Assembly (NCBI RefSeq): GCF_014651595.1
Contig: NZ_BMXE01000002.1
Location: 682,001-746,000 of the forward strand
Length of the DNA: 64,000 bases
Direction of reading: 5' to 3'
Source of the DNA: Pseudovibrio japonicus
Lineage (GTDB): Bacteria; Pseudomonadota; Alphaproteobacteria; Rhizobiales; Stappiaceae
The position numbers were made by a program, and so were the translations under genes. The notes beneath the pieces were generated by a model. The model saw only the letters and a program-made list of their open reading frames with translations. It was not told where the DNA came from and ran no database searches. This document shows, one piece after another, positions 52,207-62,260 of the stretch; the first letter of the stretch is position 1; every line of letters starts with the position of its first letter.

Positions 52207-52989
52207 TTATTGAGCTGTCCAGCCGCCATCCATTGGCAGCAAGCTGCCTGTGATTGAGGCTGCAGTATCGGTGCACAGGAAGACGGCGAGGCCAGCAACC
52301 TGCTCGATGGTCACAAACTCTTTGGTGGGCTGGGCTTCAAGAAGCACGTCCTTTTTCACCTGCTCCTCGGTCATATTACGGGCTTTCATGGTGTCCGGGA
52401 TTTGCTTTTCAACGAGAGGTGTCCAGACGTAGCCTGGGCATATCGCGTTCACGGTGATGTTGTTTTCAGCCGTTTCCAGAGCCACGGTTTTGGTCAGGCC
52501 TGCGATGCCGTGTTTTGCGGATACGTAGGCAGCCTTGAATGGAGAAGCGACCAGTGCGTGCGCGGATGCGGTGTTGATAATGCGGCCCCAGCCTGCTTTG
52601 CGCATGTAAGGCACGGCGGTGCGGATTGTATGGAATGCGGAAGACAGGTTGATGGCGATGATGGCATCCCATTTTTCGACCGGGAAGTGCTCAATGGCTT
52701 CAACGTGTTGAATACCTGCGTTGTTGACAAGAATATCGACCGAGCCAAAGGTGTTTGCCGCAGTATGGATCATGGCGTGGATTTCGTCGGGCTTGGTCAT
52801 GTCGGCAGGAGAGTAAATGCATTTTACGCCAAAATCGGTCTCGATTCCTTTGCGCTCTTTTTCAATGGCATCCGCATCGCCGAACCCGTTGATCATGATG
52901 TTGGCACCTTGCTCGGCCAACGCGCGCGCGTAGCCCAGGCCGATGCCTGATGTGGAGCCAGTGATTACGGCGGTTTTACCTGCGAGCAT
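52207..52989 (-). CDS. bdhA: D-3-hydroxybutyrate dehydrogenase
   Basis: NAD-dependent interconversion of 3-hydroxybutyrate and acetoacetate. 260 residues, the exact family size, from ATG 52989 with AGGAGA upstream (frame opens at 53043). SDR motifs: AVITGSTSGIGLGYARALAEQGA, NNAG in ILVNNAGIQHVE, the Ser and YVSAKHG catalytic residues, and ITVNAICPGYVWTPLVEKQIP, which together with the Q residue near EKQ mark BdhA. First gene of an operon with the patatin gene. Confidence 0.93.
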   Translation of the reverse strand: MLAGKTAVITGSTSGIGLGYARALAEQGANIMINGFGDADAIEKERKGIETDFGVKCIYSPADMTKPDEIHAMIHTAANTFGSVDILVNNAGIQHVEAIEHFPVEKWDAIIAINLSSAFHTIRTAVPYMRKAGWGRIINTASAHALVASPFKAAYVSAKHGIAGLTKTVALETAENNITVNAICPGYVWTPLVEKQIPDTMKARNMTEEQVKKDVLLEAQPTKEFVTIEQVAGLAVFLCTDTAASITGSLLPMDGGWTAQ

Positions 52990-53363
52990 TTCGAGTCTCC
53001 TGACCATGTGTATAGAAAATGAGCTGATAAGAGCTTGCGCCACTTTTTAGTCTGGTTGCATTAGCAAAAAGCATAGTTGTTTAGCGTGCAGTGCAAAAAG
53101 GTAAGAAGTGACTGCGAATCTGTCTTTTGTCCTTAATAGAAGGTTAGAAATGGGTGCGCCGCGGCGGAGCTCTCCGGCTTTCTTGGATTCCTGACAAGGA
53201 TGTGGACCTAGCATCATTCGGCAGAGACGTTTACTGTGAAATCTTGGGGGGATGATGGTGCTAAGGATGACATCAAACTGAATTGAATTTGCTCCAAAAA
53301 AGTTGACAGGGCGGGCTGCATGCTGCACTTGCTTGGCTAAAGATTTATCCCAGTGGAATGATC
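52990..53363. other. Divergent spacer between bdhA and ispG
   Basis: 374 bases. No supportable gene, repeat or strong stem. Promoters of both flanking operons should lie here. Confidence 0.45.
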
Positions 53364-54635
53364 ATGACAGACAAGAACCAAACCTATATTTCTTCCCCGT
53401 TTCCGCGCCGTCGTTCTGTGGCTGTAGATGTTGGTGGGGTTGTTGTTGGCGGTCAAGCGCCTGTTGTTGTCCAGTCCATGACGAATACTGATACCGCTGA
53501 CGTGGATTCTACGGTTGCGCAGGTTTCTGCTCTGGCGCGTGCCGGGTCAGAGCTGGTGCGTATCACTGTTGATCGCGATGAGGCTGCTGCAGCTGTTCCG
53601 CGCATCAAAGAGCGTCTGTCACGTATTGGTGTCAATGTTCCGTTGGTGGGTGACTTTCACTACATCGGGCATAAGCTGCTGGCGGATCATCCTGCCTGCG
53701 CTGAAGCCCTTGATAAGTACCGGATCAATCCGGGCAATGTTGGCTTCAAGACCAAGAAAGACAAGCAGTTCGGCCAGATCATTGAAATGGCCATGAAGTA
53801 CGACAAGCCTGTACGCATTGGGGTGAACTGGGGTTCACTTGATCAGGAGTTGCTGACTCATTTAATGGACAAAAACCAGCAGGAAGGCTCGCCGCTGACA
53901 GCTCAAGAAGTGATGCGCGAAGCAATCTGCCAGTCTGGTTTGCTGTCTGCGCAGCGTGCTGAAGAGCTGGGCCTTGGCCGCGACAAGATTATTCTGTCTG
54001 CGAAAGTCTCTCAGGTTCAGGATCTGATTTCCGTTTACACGGATCTTGCACAGCGTTGTGATTATGCACTTCACCTCGGTCTGACTGAAGCTGGCATGGG
54101 CACAAAGGGTATTGTGGCCTCTTCTGCTTCCATGGGTATTTTGCTGCAGCAGGGCATCGGCGATACAATTCGTATCTCGCTGACGCCAGAGCCGGGCGGA
54201 GATCGAACCCGCGAGGTTCAGGTTTCTCAGGAGCTGTTGCAGACCATGGGTTTCCGTAGTTTTGTGCCGATTGTGGCGGCATGTCCGGGTTGCGGACGTA
54301 CGACCTCTACGGTCTTTCAGGAATTGGCACAGGATATTCAAGAGCATATTCGTGAGAGTATGCCAAAGTGGCGGGAACAGTATCCGGGTGTTGAAGAGCT
54401 CAACGTGGCGGTTATGGGCTGTATTGTGAATGGGCCAGGTGAGTCCAAGCACGCTGATATTGGTATTTCTTTGCCGGGTACGGGCGAAACGCCGGCTGCT
54501 CCTGTGTTTGTTGATGGGGAGAAAACTGTTACGCTGCGCGGGCCGAACATTGCAGATGAATTTAAGGCAATGGTTCTTGATTATATTGAGAAGCGCTATG
54601 GTACGGGTGTTTCTTCTGAACACGAGATTTCGTAG
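53364..54635 (+). CDS. ispG: 4-Hydroxy-3-methylbut-2-enyl diphosphate synthase
   Basis: [4Fe-4S] enzyme of the MEP isoprenoid pathway converting MEcPP to HMBPP. 423 residues. [33 protein letters not shown] is the typical N-terminus; [25 protein letters not shown] and the cluster ligands in [12 protein letters not shown] and [12 protein letters not shown] are present. An in-frame ATG at 53358 is also possible. It ends directly before the pdxY start with no gap. Confidence 0.96.
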   Translation: MTDKNQTYISSPFPRRRSVAVDVGGVVVGGQAPVVVQSMTNTDTADVDSTVAQVSALARAGSELVRITVDRDEAAAAVPRIKERLSRIGVNVPLVGDFHYIGHKLLADHPACAEALDKYRINPGNVGFKTKKDKQFGQIIEMAMKYDKPVRIGVNWGSLDQELLTHLMDKNQQEGSPLTAQEVMREAICQSGLLSAQRAEELGLGRDKIILSAKVSQVQDLISVYTDLAQRCDYALHLGLTEAGMGTKGIVASSASMGILLQQGIGDTIRISLTPEPGGDRTREVQVSQELLQTMGFRSFVPIVAACPGCGRTTSTVFQELAQDIQEHIRESMPKWREQYPGVEELNVAVMGCIVNGPGESKHADIGISLPGTGETPAAPVFVDGEKTVTLRGPNIADEFKAMVLDYIEKRYGTGVSSEHEIS

Positions 54636-55553
54636 ATGTCGCTGGAGCGTTTTGTCAAAAAAGTTGAACACAAAATCAGAGATAATGCACCGAAGGAAAA
54701 GCCTTCGGTTCTGGTGATTTCATCACAAGTCGTCAGTGGGTGCGTTGGTATGCGCAGCATGGTGTTTGCGCTGGAACGCATGGGCTTCAATGTCTGGATG
54801 CTGCCCACGATCCTTTTGCCATGGCATCCGGGGCAGGGCCGTGGTGAGCGCATCTCCGCCAATGACGAAGCCTTCAAGCATATCGTTGAGCAGATCTGTG
54901 CCAGTGACGGCCTGAGCAATGTGAAGGGTGTTCTGTCTGGCTATATGGCGAATGTGGCTCAGATCTCTGATGTGGTGAAGATCGTTGAAGCCGTAAAATC
55001 CCGCAATAAGGATGCTGTTTATCTTTGTGACCCAGTGATTGGTGACAAGGGCGGCCTTTACGTTGCCGAACCGATTGCGGAAGCTATTCGTGACCAGTTG
55101 CTGCCGCTTGCTGATGTAAGTACGCCAAACCGTTTTGAGCTGGCGTGGCTGAGTGGTTTTGGAACGGATATGGAAAATGAAGCTGTTGCGGCGGCTCGTA
55201 CGCTTGGAGTGGAGCGCACGATTGTGACGTCGTCGCCTGCGATCCGGCGTAATTCGATCTCCAATCTGCTAGTTGGTCCTCGTGGCAGTCTTGCTATTGA
55301 GCACGCCGAGGTTCAGGGCGCGCCACATGGCACTGGTGATCTGTTGTCAGCGTTGTATCTGGCTCGTTGCCTTAGCGGGCAGAGTGATGAGGATGCGCTG
55401 AAAAAAGCAACGGCTTCAACGTTTGAGCTGGTGGCGCGTTCTGTCAAAGTCGGCTCTGACGACCTGCTTTATGCGGAACATCAGGATTCACTGATCCAAC
55501 CTATGGCGCTTGTGAATACCCGCCGCGTGGTTGAGGCGCCCGAGCGTGCATGA
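54636..55553 (+). CDS. pdxY: Pyridoxal kinase
   Basis: Phosphorylates pyridoxal in the PLP salvage pathway; ribokinase-like fold. 305 residues. VISSQVVSGCVGMRSMVFALERMGFNVWMLPTILLPWHPG is the PdxY N-terminus, DPVIGDKGGLYV the substrate loop, and GAPHGTGDLLSALYLA the catalytic GTGD anion hole with Asp. It starts on the base after the ispG stop, so the two are co-transcribed. Confidence 0.92.
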   Translation: MSLERFVKKVEHKIRDNAPKEKPSVLVISSQVVSGCVGMRSMVFALERMGFNVWMLPTILLPWHPGQGRGERISANDEAFKHIVEQICASDGLSNVKGVLSGYMANVAQISDVVKIVEAVKSRNKDAVYLCDPVIGDKGGLYVAEPIAEAIRDQLLPLADVSTPNRFELAWLSGFGTDMENEAVAAARTLGVERTIVTSSPAIRRNSISNLLVGPRGSLAIEHAEVQGAPHGTGDLLSALYLARCLSGQSDEDALKKATASTFELVARSVKVGSDDLLYAEHQDSLIQPMALVNTRRVVEAPERA

Positions 55554-56292
55554 GACAGCTACAACGACACCAGTTTGTGTTGCTGGTGTTGATGGCTGTC
55601 GGGCAGGTTGGATTGCTGTCTTCCGCTGGATCGGCTCAGAACGGGCATCTGAAGTACAGATCTTCTCTCGTTTTGCAGATCTGTTGGACTCTAAGCATGT
55701 GCCCAGCAAGATTGCTGTCGATATGCCTATTGGGTTGCCTGAGCACATTGGTCAGGCAGGTCGCGGGCCAGAGAAGGCAGTGCGGCCACTTCTGGGTATG
55801 CGGCAATCTACGGTGTTTTCCATTCCCGCTCGTGCAGCGATTTATTGCGAGGATTACCGCGAGGCTTGCTCTGCTGCGCTGGCCCATTCGACGCCAGCGA
55901 AGAAAGTCTCCAAGCAGGCGTTTCACATCTTCCCGAAAATTCGTGAGATTGATCAGCTCATGACACCTGAGCTGGAAGAGCGGGTGTTTGAGGTTCACCC
56001 TGAGGTCGCGTTCTGGCGTTTGAACGGGCAGGAACCCATTGCAGTTCCGAAGAAAGTTAAAGGGGCCAGCTATCCGCCAGGACTAGATGCACGGCGGGAC
56101 CTGCTTGTGCAGTTTGATTATGCGAAGAGCTTTCTGGACCAGAAGCCGCCCAAGGGCGCTGCTCGGGATGATCTGATGGACGCGGCTGTGAATGCGGTGA
56201 TTGCGGAGCGGTTGTTCCACGGGCAAGCGAAGCCATTCCCTTCAGATTATGGACGCGATGAACGCGGGCTGCGCATGGCAATCTGGGCCTAG
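55546..56292 (+). CDS. DUF429 protein, predicted RNase H-like nuclease
   Basis: About 248 residues. GVDGCRAGWIAVFRW opens the RNase H-like fold, followed by AVDMPIGLPE, the invariant RACD-like HPEVAFWRLNG region, and a terminal DDLMDAAVNAVIAERL block holding acidic residues that could bind metal. Start is uncertain: GTG 55546 or TTG 55531, both overlapping the pdxY end, so it is the third gene of the ispG operon. Reaction unknown. Confidence 0.82.
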   Translation: MHETATTTPVCVAGVDGCRAGWIAVFRWIGSERASEVQIFSRFADLLDSKHVPSKIAVDMPIGLPEHIGQAGRGPEKAVRPLLGMRQSTVFSIPARAAIYCEDYREACSAALAHSTPAKKVSKQAFHIFPKIREIDQLMTPELEERVFEVHPEVAFWRLNGQEPIAVPKKVKGASYPPGLDARRDLLVQFDYAKSFLDQKPPKGAARDDLMDAAVNAVIAERLFHGQAKPFPSDYGRDERGLRMAIWA

Positions 56293-56351
56293 CCTGACTT
56301 GCCGATCCTCATGTAAATCGATCTGCTAAGTCAGGCGAAGTTCTGAAGCGC

Positions 56352-57503
56352 TTATTGCGGTTTGATGCGTGGGGCAGGGGCTGCCGGATACGGATCTGTT
56401 ACCTCTGCGACGACCTTTGGTTCATCGCCAACGCGGTTGTTGGAGAACAGAGAGGTAAAGTAGCCGAATGCGCGGTCCGTCTCTGATGCCTTTTTCTTGG
56501 CAGGAGCAGGTTTTTCCGCTGCTAGTGCAAGCGTTTTCGCAGCCTCTACGTTTACAGCCGTTGCGTTTGCAACTTCAGTTGTGGAGGTGCCGCCAAAGAA
56601 GGATGCGATCTTTTCCTTGCGGCGTTTGCTGGTTTCCATGGCGATCTGGATTTTAGCGGTTTCCTGCTCATCTCTGGCTTGTTTGTTTGCCACTGCGACA
56701 GCGATGTGCTTGGGCACTGAATATGCCGGACAAGCGCCGCGTGCGTTGAATTTGGCACCTTTTTTGTCTGCCTTTGCGTTGAAGACATATTCTTTTTCGC
56801 AAACTTCAATGGATGGCGGACGTTTGGTGACTTCAAAGTGGTCGTAGCCACGCTTCAGCATGCGCCAGAATTCATAATGTTCTGAGTTTGCGTTGATCGC
56901 CATGTTTCTTGCAGTCATGCGGAACGGGAAGGCCTGGACCTGGAACTTTCTCTGGCCGCCGAGGAAGCTGTCGCGGCCAAGGGCGTAGATGTCTGCAATC
57001 TGTTTGTCCGTCATGGCGTAGCAGCCGGCAGAAGAACACGCGCCGTGAACCATCAGGTTTGAGCCAGTACGGTCGTGGGCACGGTCAAACTTGTTCGGGA
57101 AGCCGAGGTTGAATGACAGGTAGTAGGAGGAGAACGGGTTCATCAGGCCCGGTGTGACTTCGTAAAAGCCTTCAGGGGCCTGTCGATCGCCCTCTTTGAT
57201 CTTTGGACCGAGTTTGCCAGACCATTTACAGATATCATAGGTTTCCAGCAGTGCGTATTCGCCGGATTGGGTCTGCTTCCAGACTTCCAATTCGGACTCC
57301 TGCTTGAATAGGCGGACCATGATTGGAGACTTGAGCTCCATATCTTTGGCCTTCATCCGGTTGGTCAGGCTTTTGCTGACGGGTTTCTGGTGTTTCTCAG
57401 AGCCAAACTCTGTTCCCTGACAAGCAGCTAGCGTTAATGCCAGCGCGAGCGCGGCAGCGCGCTTTACGTTTTTGCCTGTCTCTCCCTGAAACACTTTAAT
57501 CAT
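56352..57503 (-). CDS. YafK-like L,D-transpeptidase lipoprotein
   Basis: 383 residues. The leader ends in LALTLAACQG, a lipobox with Cys near residue 28. The YkuD-type region shows MVRLFKQESELEVWKQ, CKWSGKLGPKIKEGDRQAPEGFYEV and the active site LMVHGACSSAGCYAMTD with catalytic Cys. After residue about 270 comes a charged, Ala/Lys-rich tail with coiled-coil character and a basic Pro-rich end. E. coli YafK (DpaA) detaches Braun lipoprotein; the same chemistry is plausible. Monocistronic, converging on DUF429. Confidence 0.9.
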   Translation of the reverse strand: MIKVFQGETGKNVKRAAALALALTLAACQGTEFGSEKHQKPVSKSLTNRMKAKDMELKSPIMVRLFKQESELEVWKQTQSGEYALLETYDICKWSGKLGPKIKEGDRQAPEGFYEVTPGLMNPFSSYYLSFNLGFPNKFDRAHDRTGSNLMVHGACSSAGCYAMTDKQIADIYALGRDSFLGGQRKFQVQAFPFRMTARNMAINANSEHYEFWRMLKRGYDHFEVTKRPPSIEVCEKEYVFNAKADKKGAKFNARGACPAYSVPKHIAVAVANKQARDEQETAKIQIAMETSKRRKEKIASFFGGTSTTEVANATAVNVEAAKTLALAAEKPAPAKKKASETDRAFGYFTSLFSNNRVGDEPKVVAEVTDPYPAAPAPRIKPQ

Positions 57504-57668
57504 GTGTGTGACCTACCCTGCTGGGGCTAGTTTGCCCGAACCCCAATCTCGACTCTACACTTAGACTATCTGGGTTAAGGTTGACCGAATCTTACCACAG
57601 ATCATAGATTTTGAGATTGAGGCATATTCCCCAAGGTGCACTTTCTCCCATGTTTGATTGGTTCAAAC

Positions 57669-57700
57669 AAAAAAGGCACCAGACGTATATCTGATGCCTT
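57669..57700 (-). terminator. Rho-independent terminator of accA
   Basis: Imperfect 11-bp stem (57673-57683 against 57690-57700, one mismatch); on the minus strand it runs into TTTTTT. It lies 45 bases after the accA stop. Confidence 0.85.
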
Positions 57701-57744
57701 TTATAAAAAGTTTAGTAGATACCCACAACAAATCGTAGGTCGAA

Positions 57745-58701
57745 TCAGGAAAGTTCACGACCTATGCGTAGGAACTTCTCGCGGCGCTGCTTTTTGAGGT
57801 CGTCCGCAGACTGGCCAGCAAACTTGCCCAAAGCGTTTTCAATGCTGGTTCCAGCGCGGTCAATCACGATCTCTTTTGCACGGTGTGCGCCGCCGATTGG
57901 TTCTTTGATGATCTCATCAATGACGCGGAAGCCGGAGAGATCTTCAGCCGTAATCTTCATGTTGGTCGCCGCATCCTGTGCGCGGGTGCTGTCGCGCCAC
58001 AGAATGGATGCGCCTGCTTCCGGAGAGATCACAGAATAGATGGAGTGTTCCAGCATGGCCACGTGGTTTGTGGTGGCAATGGCGATTGCACCACCGGAGC
58101 CGCCTTCACCAATGATGATGGAGATGTTTGGAACGCCAAGGCCGAGGCACATGTCAGTGGAACGGGCGATTGCTTCTGCCTGACCGCGCTCTTCAGCGCC
58201 GATGCCAGGATATGCACCTGCAGTGTCTACGAAGGAGACAACAGGAATGTTGAAGCGGTCTGCCAATTCCATGATGCGGACGGCCTTGCGGTAACCTTCC
58301 GGACGGGCCATGCCGAAGTTGTGCTTCAGGCGGCTTTCGGTGTCGTTGCCTTTTTCCTGACCCAGGATGGCAACAGACTGCCCACGGAAACGACCAAAGC
58401 CTGCAATAATCGCGTGATCCTCGGAGAATTTGCGATCACCTGCAAGTGGGGTGAAATCTGTAACCAGAGTATTGATGTAGTCTAGTGCATGTGGACGGTC
58501 AGGGTGGCGGGCGACCAGAGTTTTTTGCCACGGCGTTAAGCGAGAATAGACGTCGCTGAGTGCCTGATCGGCTTTTTCCTGAAGACGGGCAATCTCGTCT
58601 TCCACATCAACCGCTTCCCCACCTTCAGCCAGGATCTTCAATTCCTGTACTTTTCCTTCAAGGTCAGCAACTGGTTTTTCGAATTCGAGGTAACTGCGCA
58701 T
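57745..58701 (-). CDS. accA: Acetyl-CoA carboxylase carboxyltransferase subunit alpha
   Basis: Transfers the carboxyl group from biotin to acetyl-CoA as a complex with AccD (first step of fatty acid synthesis). 318 residues. LTPWQKTLVARHPDRPHALDYI, FGRFRGQSVAILGQEKG, FVDTAGAYPGIGAEERGQAEAIA and IGEGGSGGAIAIA are the family blocks; SPEAGASILWRD follows. Monocistronic as usual in alphaproteobacteria. Confidence 0.97.
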   Translation of the reverse strand: MRSYLEFEKPVADLEGKVQELKILAEGGEAVDVEDEIARLQEKADQALSDVYSRLTPWQKTLVARHPDRPHALDYINTLVTDFTPLAGDRKFSEDHAIIAGFGRFRGQSVAILGQEKGNDTESRLKHNFGMARPEGYRKAVRIMELADRFNIPVVSFVDTAGAYPGIGAEERGQAEAIARSTDMCLGLGVPNISIIIGEGGSGGAIAIATTNHVAMLEHSIYSVISPEAGASILWRDSTRAQDAATNMKITAEDLSGFRVIDEIIKEPIGGAHRAKEIVIDRAGTSIENALGKFAGQSADDLKKQRREKFLRIGRELS

Positions 58702-58880
58702 ATTGGATATTCACTCGTAACGATCAGCGGGCTTGAGCCGCCGATTAAAAAGGCGTTGAACCGCGCTATAATTTTGGCGCGACACTGGCGACAGCTGGGG
58801 CATCTGTCAAGGCTTTGCATCACAAATGTGGGCGTCAGCCCCCCTTGAAACAAGAAGACTTGGGATTAGAAGTGCAAATC

Positions 58881-59744
58881 CTACCGAGAAGCCGTTTTCT
58901 TGGGTGAAGCTGACGTTTGCGGCAAGTTGAGCTGTTGGGCTTTCAGAACAAGTGTGCCAGTCGCTGTGGGAATTGATACCTTGTATGGAATGAGTAGGTT
59001 CGTGTCACCGATTGGTGCCAGCCAGGTTTCAATCTTCGCGTTTTTGGCCAGATACTGGACAGCCCTTCTTTCAGGACGGTGCCCGGCAATTGGCTCCCAG
59101 CGTGCCGAGCAAACAATGACCGGGCCATTGTATCCGTTGCTGGACACTTCGCGTACTTCCTTGAACTTCATATTGATGTTGAAGCGTGCCCAGCCATCGT
59201 AGATTGGCAGCTTGCGATCACAGACTGACGGGTCAAGAACTTTGGCGCTGGACGGTGCGCTGACAATTGCTGCACTTAACGGATCCATCGCGTTGAGTTT
59301 GTGTTCGCCTGTCACCTTGATGCGGGTCTTGGAGGGCTTGTACTTCGGGGTGACCTGAGTGGTGCGGACGTGGCCGGAGCCCTGACCGAGGCTGACGTAG
59401 AAGTTGCGGTTGGAGGCGCGAGAGGCCATGGTGTAGGTGCTTGGCAGAACTTTCGTTCCCTTCATCCACCCGGTTGCCTGCGCGCCGCCCTTGCCTGTGG
59501 AGAAGAGGGTGCCAATGCCCGCAGGTTCCATGCCGACTTTTGCGGAATAAGCATTGTCACGCAGGATGAGAGAGAACGATCCCTTTCCCACGGTGAAGCC
59601 CGCATAAGAAATATTGTAGATGCCGCCGAGGCGTTCTGTTTTCCCCAGTGCAGCTGTGGATAGTGTGCCAAATGAGAGCGCTGCGATGGCCATTACACAT
59701 GATTTGCCGAGGGAATTGCAAATCTTTGAAAAAGTTACTCGCAC
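58881..59744 (-). CDS. DUF3108 secreted protein
   Basis: 287 residues. GTG 59744 has GGAGGT 8 bases upstream and gives a signal peptide ending near STAALG-KT. The mature part fits DUF3108: GGIYNISYAGFTVGKGSFSLIL, MEPAGIGTLFSTGKGGAQATGWM, and a late AVQYLAKNAKIETWLAPIGDTNLLIPYKVSI. Periplasmic, beta-rich; function unknown. Divergent from rpmB, an arrangement common in alphaproteobacteria. A longer ATG-initiated frame to 59810 would place charged residues before the leader. Confidence 0.88.
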   Translation of the reverse strand: MRVTFSKICNSLGKSCVMAIAALSFGTLSTAALGKTERLGGIYNISYAGFTVGKGSFSLILRDNAYSAKVGMEPAGIGTLFSTGKGGAQATGWMKGTKVLPSTYTMASRASNRNFYVSLGQGSGHVRTTQVTPKYKPSKTRIKVTGEHKLNAMDPLSAAIVSAPSSAKVLDPSVCDRKLPIYDGWARFNINMKFKEVREVSSNGYNGPVIVCSARWEPIAGHRPERRAVQYLAKNAKIETWLAPIGDTNLLIPYKVSIPTATGTLVLKAQQLNLPQTSASPKKTASR

Positions 59745-60082
59745 GATACTGTACCTCCGCAGCCGCAGACCTTGGCGCCTGCCAGCCTGAGAACTCAGGA
59801 AACTGAACAAAAAATCAAACTCGTTGAAATATGAAACTACTGAAACAAGGTAACACGGTGGTTAAGAGATGTGAGTTTGTTGAAGTTTTGATTGAAATAT
59901 GGGCTTCGAACAAGCAAATAGGCAGCAAAGCCTTGACGAATTCTGCTGTACTAATTATAGCAAGCCAACTTTTCCGTACAGGCCGGAGGTGGTTCCGCGT
60001 GACTATGGCGTCCGCGACCTGCCGGTTTAAACAGAATGCGCCCGGAAATGAGGGCGCCTACAAATTATAAAGGGTGACCCTC
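59745..60082. other. Divergent spacer between DUF3108 gene and rpmB
   Basis: 338 bases. No gene. The region from 59811 to 59960 is AT-rich and should contain the ribosomal-protein promoter. I see no attenuator-like structure. Confidence 0.5.
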
Positions 60083-60370
60083 ATGGCACGCCGCTGCGAA
60101 CTTACCGGTAAAGACGTGATGACCGGCAACAACGTGTCTCACGCAAAAAACAGGAGCCGTCGTCGGTTCTTGCCAAACCTCTGCAACGTTTCCCTGTTGA
60201 GCGATACTCTCGGCGAAACCTACAAACTGCGTATCTCCGCACACGCACTGCGCTCTGTTGAGCACCGTGGTGGTCTGGATGCATTCTTGTTGAAAGCAGT
60301 AGAAGCTGAGCTTTCTCCAAAAGCACGCCTGCTGCGCACCGAAATCAAGCGTCGCCAGGCAGCTGCTTAA
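60083..60370 (+). CDS. rpmB: 50S ribosomal protein L28
   Basis: 95 residues. [23 protein letters not shown] at the N-terminus, [18 protein letters not shown] and [22 protein letters not shown] are diagnostic of the alphaproteobacterial L28. The usual zinc-type Cys pair is not complete. ATG 60083 is chosen over an in-frame GTG at 60074 to match the family start. Followed 27 bases later by a queuosine-precursor transporter gene. Confidence 0.97.
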   Translation: MARRCELTGKDVMTGNNVSHAKNRSRRRFLPNLCNVSLLSDTLGETYKLRISAHALRSVEHRGGLDAFLLKAVEAELSPKARLLRTEIKRRQAAA

Positions 60371-60397
60371 TCACATCTTTCTTGAAAGGGATTGAGC

Positions 60398-61042
60398 GTG
60401 AATAAGTCGAATACTGCCCGACCATTGGCTTTTGCCATTATGGCAATGACCGCAGTGGTCGTGGCATCGAATTACCTCGTTCAATTTCCTGTTCAGGGGA
60501 TGCTCGGGGCTGTTGATCTGGCAGACCTGCTTACTTGGGGTGCATTCACCTATCCGGTGGCATTCCTTGTAACTGATTTGATTAACCGACAGTTTGGTCC
60601 TGCTGCTGCACGCAAGGTTGTGTACGCTGGTTTTGCTGTTGCTGTTGCTCTGTCTATCGTTCTGGCAACACCACGTATTGCAATTGCTTCAGGAAGTGCA
60701 TTCCTGATCGCCCAGTTGCTTGACGTGACTGTGTTCCACCGTCTTCGTGAAGGTCATTGGTGGAAGGCGCCTGTCGTTTCTTCCACGCTCGGTACCATGC
60801 TCGATACCGCTCTGTTCTTTAGCCTTGCTTTTGCAACACAGTTCGCGTTTTTGGGTTATCACGATGCGTTTGCGGTAGAGGTTGCGCCTTTGTTTGGCGT
60901 GTTTGCTTTGGAAGTTCCTCGTTGGGTTTCCTGGGCAATGGGTGACTTCGGTGTTAAAATCATCGTCGCGATGAGCATGCTTGTGCCGTACCGCATCGCT
61001 TTGGGGGTCATCGGCGCGGTACCTGTTCCTCAGCGCGGATAA
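60398..61042 (+). CDS. yhhQ: Queuosine precursor transporter (YhhQ/VUT family)
   Basis: Imports preQ0/preQ1-type precursors for queuosine tRNA modification. 214 residues, about six membrane helices. Family landmarks: ASNYLVQFPVQGMLGAVDLADLLTWGAFTYPVAFLVTDLINRQFGPAAARKVVYAGF and SSTLGTMLDTALFFSLAF. Start is GTG 60398 (TTG 60392 possible). Co-transcribed with rpmB and closed by a terminator. Confidence 0.9.
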   Translation: MNKSNTARPLAFAIMAMTAVVVASNYLVQFPVQGMLGAVDLADLLTWGAFTYPVAFLVTDLINRQFGPAAARKVVYAGFAVAVALSIVLATPRIAIASGSAFLIAQLLDVTVFHRLREGHWWKAPVVSSTLGTMLDTALFFSLAFATQFAFLGYHDAFAVEVAPLFGVFALEVPRWVSWAMGDFGVKIIVAMSMLVPYRIALGVIGAVPVPQRG

Positions 61043-61067
61043 GCTGTTTGCTTGATAAGAATTTTCG

Positions 61068-61100
61068 AAAGGCATCGGACTTGGGTTCGGTGCCTTTTTT
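61068..61100 (+). terminator. Terminator of the rpmB-yhhQ operon
   Basis: A 13-bp stem including two G-U pairs (61068-61080 against 61085-61097), loop TTGG, ending in six T. Confidence 0.88.
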
Positions 61101-61135
61101 GCTTTCCAATGAAATGTTTGCTGCAATAAGCTCGG

Positions 61136-62260
61136 TTATTTGGGCTTTGCTTTGGGAGCGGGAACGAGCTTTACTTCTTTGGGAGCGCGTACAAAGGGCT
61201 CTCTGAAGGGATCGTTATCTGTCAGGACAAAGCGCAACAATACGGTGCGTTGCAGGAAAGACTGGTTGTTGTCTGACATGAGAGAGAGAACGGTTTCTCC
61301 AAATGCGTTCTGGTGCACACTCAGAGCTTCCATATTATCAATCTGATAGCTGAAGTCAGCGGTCAGGAGCGTCTTTCCGGTGTGAAGGTGGTCTGGTCTC
61401 AGGTTTGTGCCATCCAGCTGCCTGATGCGCATGCCAAGGCCTTCTGCGAGGTTAAACAAGCGCTCCAGTATCAAAAGGTCGCCATTGGGCAGGAAGGCAG
61501 CGTCCGTGATGTCGAAGTTGCCTTGCCTCTTAATCCAGAACTTGCCTGCCTTGGGGCCGCCAATGATCCATGCTGGTCTGTTGTGGTCCAGTGACTGCCC
61601 GCGTTCGGCAATTGTTATGATTGCGCCAGAAAGAGGGGAGCCGGGCGGTGCAACTGCGACGGATTCAAGACTTTTGTTCGTTGCCAAACCTCTGATCTCT
61701 TTGGGGATCAGGAGGTGTTTTGCACGCTCTTCGCCTGTTGCCAGAGGAAGCGGATACGTCATGATGCCGCCTTTTCCTTCGTGACTGACGAAGATGCGCG
61801 GGCCGCTGGTTGTGTCGCCTATGCTCAAAGCTTCTGTGTCGGCTTTGGACGTGCGTTTGAGTGTTTTGCCATTGCTGCCCAGTAGTGGAGCTGTTTCAGT
61901 CTCCAGCAGCTTTAGAGGCTTTCCACGGCTTGATTGTGAGAGCTTGCCCCGCAGCCATCGGCCGCGATCGGAGACCGCAATGATGTTCGTGCCGCTGTTG
62001 AGTGTCAACAGACCTGAGTAGCCGCCGAACTGACGGCTCGAGCTGCTCAGCTCAAGGCCACCCAGAAACAGGAGAGGGCCGTATTGCTCTGATTGGGCGC
62101 TGGAGAATTTGAAGTGGTCAATCTGTTTGGAACGCACGCTCATTGGCTGGAAGCCGCTCTGCTGCGCTTCGCTTTCGCTAAAAGGCAAAGAAGCAGCGAC
62201 TGCAGTTGTTGCTGCTACCGCTGCTCCTCCTGTTAGCAAATTGCGTCGTGTTAACTTCAT
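61136..62260 (-). CDS. Esterase-like activity of phytase family protein, Tat-exported
   Basis: 374 residues. N-terminal [23 protein letters not shown] is a twin-arginine signal. The mature part is a beta-propeller-like domain of the phytase-esterase family (PF13449 type): [54 protein letters not shown], and [17 protein letters not shown]. Periplasmic; substrate unknown. The ATG overlaps the cobT stop by four bases (ATGA), so it is translationally coupled to cobT, a frequent alphaproteobacterial arrangement. Confidence 0.88.
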   Translation of the reverse strand: MKLTRRNLLTGGAAVAATTAVAASLPFSESEAQQSGFQPMSVRSKQIDHFKFSSAQSEQYGPLLFLGGLELSSSSRQFGGYSGLLTLNSGTNIIAVSDRGRWLRGKLSQSSRGKPLKLLETETAPLLGSNGKTLKRTSKADTEALSIGDTTSGPRIFVSHEGKGGIMTYPLPLATGEERAKHLLIPKEIRGLATNKSLESVAVAPPGSPLSGAIITIAERGQSLDHNRPAWIIGGPKAGKFWIKRQGNFDITDAAFLPNGDLLILERLFNLAEGLGMRIRQLDGTNLRPDHLHTGKTLLTADFSYQIDNMEALSVHQNAFGETVLSLMSDNNQSFLQRTVLLRFVLTDNDPFREPFVRAPKEVKLVPAPKAKPK

